A DNA stretch of 20,554 bases from Flavobacterium psychrophilum (GCA_945878515.1 CAMCTL010000053.1:1-20554); one strand, 5' to 3'. Counted from the stretch's first letter, positions 7,580 through 14,763 are shown. Notes: generated from the letters alone by a model not told the origin. Translations and numbers: made by a program.

Positions 7580-8832
7580 TCTTTTCTAAAATACATCTTA
7601 TCAAAATGTAGCTTGTCTATGTTTTGATAGGATTTTTTTATAGCCTCTTGAAAATTGTCTCCATAAGATGTCACGGTCAAAACTCTTCCTCCATTGCTGA
7701 CTATATTTCCGTTATCCAATTTCGTTCCTGCGTGAAAAACAATTGAATCCTCAATAGTTTCTATTCCCGAAATCACTTTTCCTTTTTCAAATTCTTCCGG
7801 ATAACCGCCAGAAACAACTACAATTGTTGTGGCACTTCTCTCGTCAATTTCTAGTTCGAATTCGTCGAGTTTTTCATTGGCTACAGCCAAAAACAATTCC
7901 ACTAAATCCGATTTCATTCTTGGAACTACCACTTCGGTTTCAGGATCGCCCATTCTTACGTTGTATTCAATTACGATGGGTTCGTTGTTCACATTAATCA
8001 AACCAATAAACACAAATCCTTTATATTCGATTCCGTCTTTTTGGAAGCCTTCAATCGTTGGTTTAACAATGCGTGTTTCGATTTTCTCCATCAAAACAGC
8101 GTCAACATAAGGAACTGGAGAAACTGCGCCCATTCCTCCTGTATTTAAACCGGTGTCGCCTTCGCCAATGCGTTTGTAATCTTTGGCCGTTGGCAAAATT
8201 TTATAGCTTTTTCCGTCGGTCAAAACGAAGCAACTCAATTCAATTCCATCCAAAAATTCTTCGATTACCACTTTAGAACTTGCAGCACCAAATTTTTGGT
8301 TTACCAACATATTTCTCAACTCTTCCTTGGCTTCCGTCAAATCGTGTATGATTAAAACGCCTTTTCCTGCTGCCAATCCATCGGCTTTCAAAACATAAGG
8401 AGGTTGCAAAGTTTCTAGAAAATCGCAGCCCTTCTCCACCGTTTCAGCCGTAAAACTATCGTAAGCCGCTGTAGGAATATTGTGTCTGAACAGAAATTCT
8501 TTGGCAAACTCTTTACTTCCTTCTAAAGTTGCGCCTAATTTTGATGGCCCAATAACTGGAATATCTTTTAAGTCATTGTCATTTTTGAAAAAATCGTAAA
8601 TCCCTTTTACCAATGGATCTTCTGGACCAACAACCACCATTTCTACTTTTTCCTTAAGAACTAAAGTTTTAACAGCTTCAAAATCCGTAGGGTTTATGTC
8701 AACATTATGGGCTATCGAAGCTGTTCCGGCATTTCCCGGAGCTACAAAAAGTGCGTCGCAAAGCGGACTCTGAATCATTTTCCATGCAAAAGCGTGCTCT
8801 CTTCCTCCTGAACCTAGTAATAAAATATTCAT
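7558..8832 (-). CDS. purD: Phosphoribosylamine--glycine ligase (GAR synthetase)
   Basis: Joins glycine to 5-phosphoribosylamine using ATP, the second step of purine synthesis. The 424-residue length is standard. In order: N-terminal Rossmann-like domain starting MNILLLGSGGREHAFAWKM, APGNAGT, VVVGPEDPLVKG; an ATP-grasp region with PPYVLKADGLAAGKGVLI, EEFLDGIELSCF and DTGLNTGGMGAVSP; and the metal-binding EYNVRMGDPETEVV. All expected motifs are intact, so the enzyme should be active. The start at 8832 gives the correct N-terminus. A TATTTTTG box (8859-8852) lies about 20 nt upstream. It is convergent with the DUF6341 gene and its last codons form part of that gene's terminator. Confidence 0.97.
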   Translation of the reverse strand: MNILLLGSGGREHAFAWKMIQSPLCDALFVAPGNAGTASIAHNVDINPTDFEAVKTLVLKEKVEMVVVGPEDPLVKGIYDFFKNDNDLKDIPVIGPSKLGATLEGSKEFAKEFLFRHNIPTAAYDSFTAETVEKGCDFLETLQPPYVLKADGLAAGKGVLIIHDLTEAKEELRNMLVNQKFGAASSKVVIEEFLDGIELSCFVLTDGKSYKILPTAKDYKRIGEGDTGLNTGGMGAVSPVPYVDAVLMEKIETRIVKPTIEGFQKDGIEYKGFVFIGLINVNNEPIVIEYNVRMGDPETEVVVPRMKSDLVELFLAVANEKLDEFELEIDERSATTIVVVSGGYPEEFEKGKVISGIETIEDSIVFHAGTKLDNGNIVSNGGRVLTVTSYGDNFQEAIKKSYQNIDKLHFDKMYFRKDIGNDLK

Positions 8833-8851
8833 GGTGTTTTGTTAAGTTTGG

Positions 8852-8883
8852 CAAAAATAATTGCTTTTAAACTGTAAAAACAA
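8852..8883 (-). promoter_or_regulatory. purD promoter
   Basis: On the minus strand TTG (8883-8881), a 21-nt spacer, and TATTTTTG (8859-8852), an exact minus-7 match. The spacer is 2 nt longer than usual. The implied leader is about 15 nt. Confidence 0.6.
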
Positions 8884-8897
8884 TTAATTTTTAAAAA

Positions 8898-8927
8898 GTT
8901 GTTGGTTGTTGGTCATTAGTTGTTGGT
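8898..8927. repeat. Short TTGTTGGT repeats upstream of the CapK-like gene
   Basis: TTGTTGGT occurs three times, at 8899-8906, 8906-8913 and 8920-8927, with CATTAG between the second and third. Similar TTGTTGGT/CATTAG text is familiar from Flavobacterium intergenic regions, so this may be a dispersed low-complexity repeat (memory, not checked). It lies between the divergent purD and ligase promoters. Confidence 0.45.
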
Positions 8928-8933
8928 AAATAT

Positions 8934-8941
8934 TATTTTTG
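8934..8941 (+). promoter_or_regulatory. Minus-7 box upstream of the CapK-like gene
   Basis: TATTTTTG matches TAnnTTTG exactly and sits 19 nt before the ATG at 8961. The nearest TTG (8909-8911) is 22 nt upstream, so the minus-33 element is imperfect. Confidence 0.5.
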
Positions 8942-8960
8942 GTGAAATATTTTTTCAATA

Positions 8961-10310
8961 ATGTTTCCACTATTCGATTTTTCACTAAAGTTAAATGGTT
9001 TCCCGATGAAGGAAGCCAAAGCCGATTTGCATATAATCCAATCTATTCCCGAACAAGAATACGAAACTTTTATCGAAAACAAGAAACAAGAAATTGTTGA
9101 TTATCATTTAAAAAATAATTCGTCCTATCAAAAACTCGTTGGCAAAACCACTTTCACTACTTGGAACGATTTGCCAATAATGACCAAGAAAGATTTTCAG
9201 AAACCATTGATTGAAAGGCTTTCAAACGGTTATTCTCTTACAACTGTTTACGTCAATAAAACGTCTGGATCCAGTGGCGACCCTTTTATTTTTGCCAAAG
9301 ACAAGTTCTCACACGCTTTAACTTGGGCTAATATTATCAACCGTTTTGGCTGGCACGGAATTGATTTTAATTCCTCATATCAAGCTCGTTTTTATGGAAT
9401 TCCGTTGGATTTTATGGGCAACAAGAAAGAACGCTTGAAGGATTTTTTAACCAACCGTTTTCGGTTTTCAATTTTCGATTTGTCGGATAACGTTTTGGAA
9501 GGGTTTTTGAAAAAATTTGAAACAAAAAGATTCGATTACATCAACGGATACACAAGTTCAATAGTTTTGTTTGCCAAATTTTTACAGCAGAAAAACATTG
9601 TTTTAAAAAACATTTGTCCCACTTTAAAAGTCTGTGTCGTCACTTCAGAAATGCTTTTTGAAGAAGACAAAATCTTGTTGGAAAAGCAATTTGGAATTCC
9701 TGTTGTCAATGAATACGGTGCTTCTGAACTGGATTTGATTGCTTTTCAAAATCCTGAAGGAGAATGGCAGGTAAATTCTGAAACCCTTTTTGTGGAGATT
9801 TTAGATGAAAACAATACTGTTTTGCCTTACGGAAAGGAAGGTCGAATTGTAATCACTTCCTTGTTCAACAAAGCGCATCCGTTTATTCGATACGACATTG
9901 GCGACATTGGAATTTTAGACGAAAAAAGCACACCGAAAAAACCGATTCTCAAAAAGTTAATTGGTCGAACCAATGATGTTGCCATTTTACCAAGCGGAAA
10001 AAAATCGCCAGGATTGACTTTCTATTACGTGACCAAAAGCATCATAGAAGATGATGGCAACGTAAAAGAATTTGTCATCAAACAAACAAAAATCGATACT
10101 TTTGACATTGAATATGTAAGCAAAACCGAATTGAATTTGGAACAAATCCAAAAAATTGAAGCTGCAATTGCCTTATATTTGGAAAAAGGATTGATTTTTA
10201 CATTCATTAGAAAAGAAAAATTAGAACGAAGCAAAAGCGGAAAATTGAAACAGTTTGTTTCGAGCCTCACCCCAACCCTCTCCAAAGGAGAGGGAGTTAT
10301 AAGTAAATAA
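8961..10310 (+). CDS. CapK/phenylacetate--CoA ligase-like adenylate-forming enzyme
   Basis: A 449-residue member of the ANL adenylate-forming superfamily, in the CapK/PaaK-like branch common in surface-polysaccharide loci. Motifs: the P-loop-like TSGSSGDP (about residues 101-108), EYGASELD (about 251-258), and YDIGDIG (about 311-317) followed by GRTND. It probably activates a carboxylic acid with ATP; in polysaccharide clusters such enzymes are thought to help add acyl or amino-acid groups to sugars. The substrate cannot be read. The family part ends near KLKQFVSS; the last residues, LTPTLSKGEGVISK, are translated from a hairpin repeat (10276-10294) and are probably an acquired tail. Start 8961 fits relatives that begin MFPLFD; an in-frame ATG at 9006 is less likely. 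Confidence 0.85.
   Translation: MFPLFDFSLKLNGFPMKEAKADLHIIQSIPEQEYETFIENKKQEIVDYHLKNNSSYQKLVGKTTFTTWNDLPIMTKKDFQKPLIERLSNGYSLTTVYVNKTSGSSGDPFIFAKDKFSHALTWANIINRFGWHGIDFNSSYQARFYGIPLDFMGNKKERLKDFLTNRFRFSIFDLSDNVLEGFLKKFETKRFDYINGYTSSIVLFAKFLQQKNIVLKNICPTLKVCVVTSEMLFEEDKILLEKQFGIPVVNEYGASELDLIAFQNPEGEWQVNSETLFVEILDENNTVLPYGKEGRIVITSLFNKAHPFIRYDIGDIGILDEKSTPKKPILKKLIGRTNDVAILPSGKKSPGLTFYYVTKSIIEDDGNVKEFVIKQTKIDTFDIEYVSKTELNLEQIQKIEAAIALYLEKGLIFTFIRKEKLERSKSGKLKQFVSSLTPTLSKGEGVISK
10276..10294. repeat. CCCTCTCC-AAA-GGAGAGGG hairpin repeat fused to the CapK-like reading frame
   Basis: A perfect 8-bp inverted repeat with a 3-nt loop, preceded by CTCACCCCAA. It is much richer in GC than its surroundings. 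The wording matches a dispersed repeat family I recall from many bacterial genomes, whose translation (LTPTLSKGEG) appears as a false-looking protein tail. It may also act as a 3' hairpin for the ligase mRNA. Confidence 0.75.
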
Positions 10311-10337
10311 TTGGAGGACGCAAAATGCGACCTCCAA
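10311..10337. repeat. Palindrome P1 of the ORF6N-linked array
   Basis: Arms TTGGAGGaCGCA and TGCGaCCTCCAA around AAA pair at 11 of 12 positions (A-A mismatch at 10318/10330). It has the same 27-nt size and CAAAxTG centre as P2 and P3 but different outer arms. Confidence 0.75.
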
Positions 10338-10344
10338 ATTGAAT

Positions 10345-10371
10345 CTTGAAGTCACAAATTGTGACATCAAG
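10345..10371. repeat. Palindrome P2 of the ORF6N-linked array
   Basis: Arms CTTGAaGTCACA and TGTGACaTCAAG around AAT pair at 11 of 12 positions (A-A mismatch at 10350/10366). The inner pairs are CACA/TGTG where P1 and P4 have CGCA/TGCG, a compensated change. In one frame it encodes KSQIVTS. Confidence 0.75.
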
Positions 10372-10374
10372 ACG

Positions 10375-10401
10375 TTCAAGGTCTCAAATTGCGACCTTGA
10401 A
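10375..10401. repeat. Palindrome P3 of the ORF6N-linked array
   Basis: Arms TTCAAGGTCtCA and TGcGACCTTGAA around AAT pair at 11 of 12 positions (mismatch 10384/10392). CAAATTGCGACCTTGAAGAA (10385-10404) recurs exactly at 10631-10650 in P4. In frame it encodes RSQIATLK, as does P4. Confidence 0.78.
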
Positions 10402-10617
10402 GAATATAAAAGAATACTTTATGGAAAACGAAATACTACTTTCTGAAGAATTAATTTCTACTAAAATTTACTTTATTAGAAACCAAAAAGTGATGTTTGA
10501 TAGTGATTTGGCTTCGCTTTATGGTATTGAAACCAAAAGATTAAAAGAAGCTGTTAAAAGAAACATTACCAGATTTCCAGAAGATTTTATGTTTGAATTG
10601 ACTGAATTAGAATATAA

Positions 10618-10650
10618 TTCTTCAAGATCGCAAATTGCGACCTTGAAGAA
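10618..10650. repeat. Palindrome P4 inside the ORF6N coding sequence
   Basis: Arms 10618-10632 and 10636-10650 around AAT pair at 14 of 15 positions (mismatch 10627/10641), making it the longest copy. It encodes SSRSQIATLKK at the place where relatives carry an RSQFATSS-like stretch. Confidence 0.8.
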
Positions 10651-10745
10651 AGGAAGAGGATCTAATTTAAAATATTTGCCTTCCGTTTTCACGGAACGGG
10701 GTTCTTATGTTGTCTAGTGTTCTCAATAGCGACAAAGCCATTCAC

Positions 10746-10778
10746 CCGAGGCAAAGCCGAACGGAGCGAAGCTAAACG
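10746..10778. repeat. GC-rich insert with two mini-hairpins in the ORF6N pseudogene
   Basis: About 33 nt stand where relatives need one codon (between AI-H and NIQIM). The core is roughly 65 percent GC in an AT-rich neighbourhood and contains GGC-AAA-GCC (10750-10758) and AGC-GAA-GCT (10765-10773). It brings an in-frame TAA at 10773-10775. Net size near 30 nt preserves the downstream frame. It resembles small dispersed GC-rich repeats, but copies elsewhere were not checked. Confidence 0.6.
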
Positions 10779-10985
10779 AATATTCAAATTATGCGGACAT
10801 TTTCGAAAGTGAGGCAAATGCTTTTGGACACCACCGATTTGAAAATAGATATTATTCAAATTCAGAAAAAATTAGAAAATCACGATAAGAATATCGAGTT
10901 GGTTTTCTCTTATTTGGATGAACTATCCGATAAAAAAGAAAATGAAACGCCAAGAACAAAAATTGGTTACAAAAAATAACATCAA

Positions 10986-12071
10986 ATGAAAATAACCATA
11001 GTCGCAGGCGCAAGACCTAATTTTATTAAAATCGCACCCATCATCAAAGCGATTGAAAAAAAGAAATATGAAGGAGCGCAAATTTCATATCGTTTGGTGC
11101 ATACCGGTCAGCATTATGACAAAAACCTGAGCGATACTTTTTTCGAGGAATTAAATATTCCAAAACCCAACAGCAATCTAGAAGTAAAAAGTGGTTCGCA
11201 AGCGGAACAAACCGGAGCGATTATGGTCGCTTTTGAAAAAGAATTGCAGCAAAATCCTTGTGATTTGGTTGTGGTTGTGGGCGATGTCAATTCGACAATG
11301 GCTTGTGCAATTGTAGCCAAAAAACAAAACCTAAAAGTTGCTCATGTCGAAGCTGGAATTCGCTCCGGCGATATGACAATGCCCGAAGAAATCAACCGAA
11401 TGGTAACTGACAGCATTACCAATTATTTTTTTACAACCTCAATCTCAGCATCGGAAAACTTGCTGAAATATGGTGTTGATGAAACTAATGTTCATTTCGT
11501 AGGCAACGTGATGATTGACACTTTATATCAAAATTTGGACAGAATTTTTGAGCCTACTTTTTGGAATGAATTTCAATTACAAACAGGAAATTATATTATT
11601 CTAACTTTGCATCGCCCGTCAAACGTAGATGAAGAACAATCGCTTATTCAATTGCTTCAAGGCATTGATAAACTGGCTGGCGACAAAAAAGTGATTTTCC
11701 CCATTCATCCAAGGACAAAAGCTATTCTAGGCGAAACGAATTTAGAATTGAAAAACATTCTTTTTGTAAATCCTCAAGGCTATTTGAATTTTATGTACCT
11801 CATCAAAAACAGTTTTGCCGTGATTACGGATTCTGGCGGAATTTCGGAAGAAACTACCGTTATGGGAATTCCTTGTTTTACGATGCGAAACAACACTGAA
11901 AGACCCGAAACACATAGCATTGGAACGAATACTTTGGTTGGAACTTCTATAGAAAATTTAGAAAAGCTATTTGGGAAATTTCTTCAAAGCGGAAAACGAA
12001 AAGCAGGAATTCCTGAACTTTGGGACGGAAAAGCTTCGGAACGGATTATTGATATTCTGCTTAAAAAATAA
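10986..12071 (+). CDS. wecB: UDP-N-acetylglucosamine 2-epimerase (non-hydrolysing)
   Basis: Interconverts UDP-GlcNAc and UDP-ManNAc in the cytoplasm to supply a surface-polysaccharide sugar. At 361 residues it has the family length. Key positions matching E. coli WecB are present: D100 in VVGDVNST, E122 in HVEAGIRSGD, E134 in MPEEINR, and H209 in LTLHRPSN. The C-terminal nucleotide-binding stretch reads TDSGGISEETTVMGIPCFTM followed by NNTERPETHSIGTN. The start at 10986 gives the usual MKITIVAGARPNF. It follows the ORF6N remnant by 6 nt, so its promoter must lie upstream or inside that remnant. The next gene encodes a WbuB-like glycosyltransferase; a related epimerase (FnlC) acts in L-FucNAc synthesis beside WbuB in E. 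coli, but nothing here fixes that product. Confidence 0.93.
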   Translation: MKITIVAGARPNFIKIAPIIKAIEKKKYEGAQISYRLVHTGQHYDKNLSDTFFEELNIPKPNSNLEVKSGSQAEQTGAIMVAFEKELQQNPCDLVVVVGDVNSTMACAIVAKKQNLKVAHVEAGIRSGDMTMPEEINRMVTDSITNYFFTTSISASENLLKYGVDETNVHFVGNVMIDTLYQNLDRIFEPTFWNEFQLQTGNYIILTLHRPSNVDEEQSLIQLLQGIDKLAGDKKVIFPIHPRTKAILGETNLELKNILFVNPQGYLNFMYLIKNSFAVITDSGGISEETTVMGIPCFTMRNNTERPETHSIGTNTLVGTSIENLEKLFGKFLQSGKRKAGIPELWDGKASERIIDILLKK

Positions 12072-12083
12072 AACGGCAATTTT

Positions 12084-12144
12084 GTCATTCCGTAGGAATC
12101 TCAACAAATATTAAATCAGTAATTTTAGATTCCTACTGAATAAC
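12084..12144. repeat. ATTCC..GGAATCT inverted repeat between wecB and the glycosyltransferase
   Basis: Left arm 12084-12101 (GTCATTCCGTAGGAATCT) pairs with 12127-12144 at 16 of 18 positions across a 25-nt loop. The arm itself contains the partial palindrome ATTCC-GTA-GGAAT. I recall this ATTCCGTAGGAATCT text as a frequent Flavobacterium intergenic repeat (not checked). It fills most of the 89-nt gap and could fold as a strong RNA hairpin within the operon. Confidence 0.7.
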
Positions 12145-12160
12145 AACAAGAGTGAAAAAA

Positions 12161-13345
12161 ATGAACGACATCCTCATTATATCAAATTATTATCCGCCTG
12201 AAAAAGGTGCTGCTGCCAATAGAATTGAACAATTGGCACTGAAATTACATCAAAATAATTATAAAGTTACTGTGCTTTGCCCGTTGGGGAATTATCCAAA
12301 AGGTGAGCTATTTCCAGAATACAAAGGTAAATTTTCAGTAACCGAAAAGCTTCAAAATATTACTGTAAAGCGACTTTGGATTTATCCTAGTGTGAGCAAA
12401 AACATCTTTAAAAGAACGCTCTCGGTTTTGTCATTTGCTTCGATGTTGTTTTTCTATTTGTTGTGCAAAAAAACGCCTCACAAAGTAGTCGTTCAATCGC
12501 CGCCGTTATTGTTGTCGTTTGTGTCAGTTTTGGTACTATCGCTAATGCGAAAAAAAATAATCTTAAATGTTTCCGATTTGTGGCCTTTGGCGGCTATTGA
12601 ATTGAAAGCCTTGAAAAAAGAAAGTTTTTCACATCAAGTTTCTTTGTTTTTTGAACGTTTTATCTATTCGAAAGCTACTTTAATCTTTGGTCAGTCTAAC
12701 GAAATCATTGCTCATATTCACTCAATTTTTCCAGAAAAAGAGTGCCATTTGTATCGTAATTTCCCTGATCATCAAGTAGGACAAATGGATTTGGTTGCTA
12801 ATGCTAATGAACCTATAAAACTATTTTACGCAGGATTGTTAGGCGTTGCGCAAGGTGTTTTTGAAATGTGTCAAAAAATTGAAATACAAAATCTAAACAT
12901 TGAATTACACATTTTTGGAGATGGTGCAGAAAAAACCCAAATTGAAGAGTTAATAAAGAATAATCCAGAGAAAAAAATCTTCTTCCACGGAATGCTAGAA
13001 CGGAATATACTGCATGAAAAACTCAAGACTTTTGACATTGCCATAATTCCATTAAAAACGAGAATTTACGGCTCTGTTCCCTCAAAAATATTTGAATATG
13101 GTGCTTTGGGATTTCCTGTGCTTTATTTTGGTGGTGGTGAAGGCGAAACGATTGTCACAGAAAACAATTTGGGTTGGATTGCCCCAGTTGGAAAATTTGA
13201 AAGCCTAAATTCCTCTTTAATCGAAATATCAAAAACAGGAAAAAGTGAGATCCAAAAAATGAAACAGCACGTTTTTGATACGGCAGAACACCATTTCAAT
13301 CTGGATTTTCAAATTAAAGGTTTAATCCACAAAAGCTTGTTTTAA
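12161..13345 (+). CDS. Glycosyltransferase family 4, WbuB-like
   Basis: A 394-residue GT-B glycosyltransferase. The N-terminus MNDILIISNYYPPEKGAAAN is typical of the WbuB-like branch, as are VVQSPPLLLSF and LNVSDLWPLAAIELKAL (about residues 131-147). Hydrophobic segments near 85-125 suggest monotopic membrane association. The C-terminal donor site region includes LFYAGLLG, LHIFGDGAE, and GSVPSKIFEYGALGFPVLYF (about 303-322) with the acidic EX-type site near FEYGA. It likely adds an N-acetylated amino sugar to a lipid-linked O-antigen or capsule unit, perhaps one made by the preceding epimerase. ATG 12161 was chosen; a GTG at 12152 would add three residues. The 3' end overlaps the convergent sugar transferase gene by 4 bp. 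Confidence 0.88.
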   Translation: MNDILIISNYYPPEKGAAANRIEQLALKLHQNNYKVTVLCPLGNYPKGELFPEYKGKFSVTEKLQNITVKRLWIYPSVSKNIFKRTLSVLSFASMLFFYLLCKKTPHKVVVQSPPLLLSFVSVLVLSLMRKKIILNVSDLWPLAAIELKALKKESFSHQVSLFFERFIYSKATLIFGQSNEIIAHIHSIFPEKECHLYRNFPDHQVGQMDLVANANEPIKLFYAGLLGVAQGVFEMCQKIEIQNLNIELHIFGDGAEKTQIEELIKNNPEKKIFFHGMLERNILHEKLKTFDIAIIPLKTRIYGSVPSKIFEYGALGFPVLYFGGGEGETIVTENNLGWIAPVGKFESLNSSLIEISKTGKSEIQKMKQHVFDTAEHHFNLDFQIKGLIHKSLF

Positions 13346-14694
13346 AAGGCTTTTTCGTCTCCTTTTATTATATTATAAATGGTTTTGAGTATGATTTCAA
13401 TATCCAATAAAATAGACCAGTTTTCCATATAAAAAATATCATATTTCACTCGGTTGATGATGTCTTCGTCCGTTTCTACCTCGCCTCGGAAACCTTTTGT
13501 TTGAGCAAGCCCGGTAATTCCTGGTTTAACTAAATGACGTACCATAAATTTATCTACTTTTAGAGCATATAAATTAGCAACACTTACCATATGTGGTCTT
13601 GGTCCTACTACTGACATTTCGCCTAAAAAAACATTCAAAAACTGCGGTAATTCATCAATACTGGTTTTTCTGATAAACTTTCCCACTTTGGTTATTCGAA
13701 TGTCATTTTTCGATGTCAAATCCACATCAGATTTATCGTTTATATACATCGATCGGAATTTATAACAATTGAATTCTTTGTAGTTTAATCCATTTCTTTT
13801 TTGGATAAAAAACAATGGTCCGCTTGACTCTAACTTAACTATTATGGCTAAAATTGGGGTTAGCCACGACAATAATCCAATGATGATTATGCTTGAAAAA
13901 ACAATATCAAAAAGGCGTTTGATGATTTTATTTATCGTTTCGTCCTGTAATATGTTCCTTAGAGAAATAACAGGAATGTAATCGTAGTATTCGAATTTAG
14001 CTGTTCTCGAAAATATTTGTTTTTCGTTTGGAATAAATTTTAAGGTTTTTAAATTGTTATCGGCAAAATCTATAATGTCGCTAATTTGACTATCTGATAA
14101 ATCCGCCATCGAACAATAAATTTCATCTGTTTTGCTAGATATTACATAAGAAAAGCATTCGTCAATTCGTTCGCTTTTATGGTTTTCGAGCGTGAATATT
14201 TTCATCAATCTGTATCCATAATCTGGATTTTCAGCAAAAAAGTTTTTTAATGGGGTAATGCTTTTATTGTTTCCCAACAAGACCACGCTTCTTGAATTTC
14301 CTCCATATAAAATTCTAATACGTTTTAACAAATAATAAATGGAAAGTTTGAAGAAAAGAATTATTGCTATCGAAACAAATACAAAGAAAACAACTCTTTT
14401 TTGAAAATAAAAATCTGAATAAAATAGCTCTAAAGCCAAACAAAATAAGGAAAATAAAATGAACTGCTTTAATGCGCAATTTAGTATTGCAATAACCTTT
14501 GTGTAGCGATAAACCTCATAAAAACCTAGGTAAATAGCTATAGCAATCCAAGCAAAACTGATTAAAATGGAATAAATAATTTCGTTAGAATGGAAAAAAA
14601 ATATAAAAAAAGCCGCTACATTGATAATAATTAAATCAATCAAGTATGAAAAAGGGCGAATATAGCCTGAATATCTTCCGGTTTTGGTTTTCAA
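13342..14694 (-). CDS. Polyprenyl-phosphate sugar-1-phosphate transferase (WcaJ-like)
   Basis: A 450-residue exopolysaccharide biosynthesis polyprenyl glycosylphosphotransferase. It starts glycan repeat-unit assembly by moving a sugar-1-phosphate onto undecaprenyl phosphate at the inner membrane. About four membrane helices lie in residues 15-125, then a Rossmann-like domain (VVLLGNNKS near 147-155), a further membrane segment at about 266-292, and the catalytic bacterial sugar transferase domain with CYKFRSMYIND, SIDELPQFLNVFLGEMSVVG, GPRPH and VKPGITGLAQTKGFRGE. All core motifs of the large WcaJ type are present. It faces the glycosyltransferase gene tail to tail, overlapping 4 bp. I found no TAnnTTTG box in the 69-nt spacer after DUF6909. 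Confidence 0.92.
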   Translation of the reverse strand: MKTKTGRYSGYIRPFSYLIDLIIINVAAFFIFFFHSNEIIYSILISFAWIAIAIYLGFYEVYRYTKVIAILNCALKQFILFSLFCLALELFYSDFYFQKRVVFFVFVSIAIILFFKLSIYYLLKRIRILYGGNSRSVVLLGNNKSITPLKNFFAENPDYGYRLMKIFTLENHKSERIDECFSYVISSKTDEIYCSMADLSDSQISDIIDFADNNLKTLKFIPNEKQIFSRTAKFEYYDYIPVISLRNILQDETINKIIKRLFDIVFSSIIIIGLLSWLTPILAIIVKLESSGPLFFIQKRNGLNYKEFNCYKFRSMYINDKSDVDLTSKNDIRITKVGKFIRKTSIDELPQFLNVFLGEMSVVGPRPHMVSVANLYALKVDKFMVRHLVKPGITGLAQTKGFRGEVETDEDIINRVKYDIFYMENWSILLDIEIILKTIYNIIKGDEKAF

Positions 14695-14724
14695 ATCTGC
14701 AAATTTGATTTTAGAGTATTTACA

Positions 14725-14746
14725 AAGAAAAGTTTTGTCTTTTCTT
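14725..14746 (-). terminator. Possible hairpin terminator after the DUF6909 gene
   Basis: AAGAAAAG (14725-14732) and CTTTTCTT (14739-14746) form a perfect 8-bp AT-rich stem with a 6-nt loop, 18 nt beyond the DUF6909 stop on the minus strand. It is followed there by TGTAAATAC rather than a real T-run, so termination would be weak. It could instead sit in the leader of the sugar transferase gene. Confidence 0.4.
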
Positions 14747-14763
14747 CTATCGCTAGAATTCCG

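Larger units (their letters stand above)
10421..10979 (+). pseudogene. ORF6N domain DNA-binding protein, broken by frameshift and insertion
   Basis: From ATG 10421 the frame encodes the N-terminal ORF6N domain (LISTKIYFIRNQKVMFDSDL, LYGIETKRLKEAVKRN, RFPEDFMFELTELE), then a palindrome-encoded SSRSQIATLKK and LPSVFTERG, where it shifts and stops at 10717. The correct continuation (MLSSVLNSDKAI) starts in another frame at 10707; GGTTCTTATG in place of an expected GGTGTTCTTATG-like stretch fits a 2-nt deletion. That frame is then interrupted by a GC-rich insert with a TAA at 10773. After the insert it resumes with NIQIMRTFSKVRQMLLDTTD and a coiled C-terminus to 10979. ORF6N proteins are phage- and mobile-element-linked DNA-binding proteins. 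Two separate lesions make function unlikely. A longer reading from TTG at 10346 through P2 and P3 is possible but improbable. Confidence 0.85.

Noticed and set aside
8898..8927. CRISPR-like short repeats
   Set aside because: Units are only 8 nt with no regular spacers and no cas genes nearby.
10025..10285. Minus-strand 86-residue open frame opposite the CapK-like gene
   Set aside because: It has no recognisable features and lies in the conserved C-terminal part of the ligase.
10346..10420. N-terminal extension of the ORF6N protein starting at TTG 10346 through palindromes P2 and P3
   Set aside because: It would use a rare start and consist only of repeat-encoded text; the family-like N-terminus begins at ATG 10421.
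10421..10979. Programmed frameshift rather than decay in the ORF6N gene
   Set aside because: No slippery heptamer is seen at the shift, and the second, independent stop-bearing insert makes decay the simpler reading.
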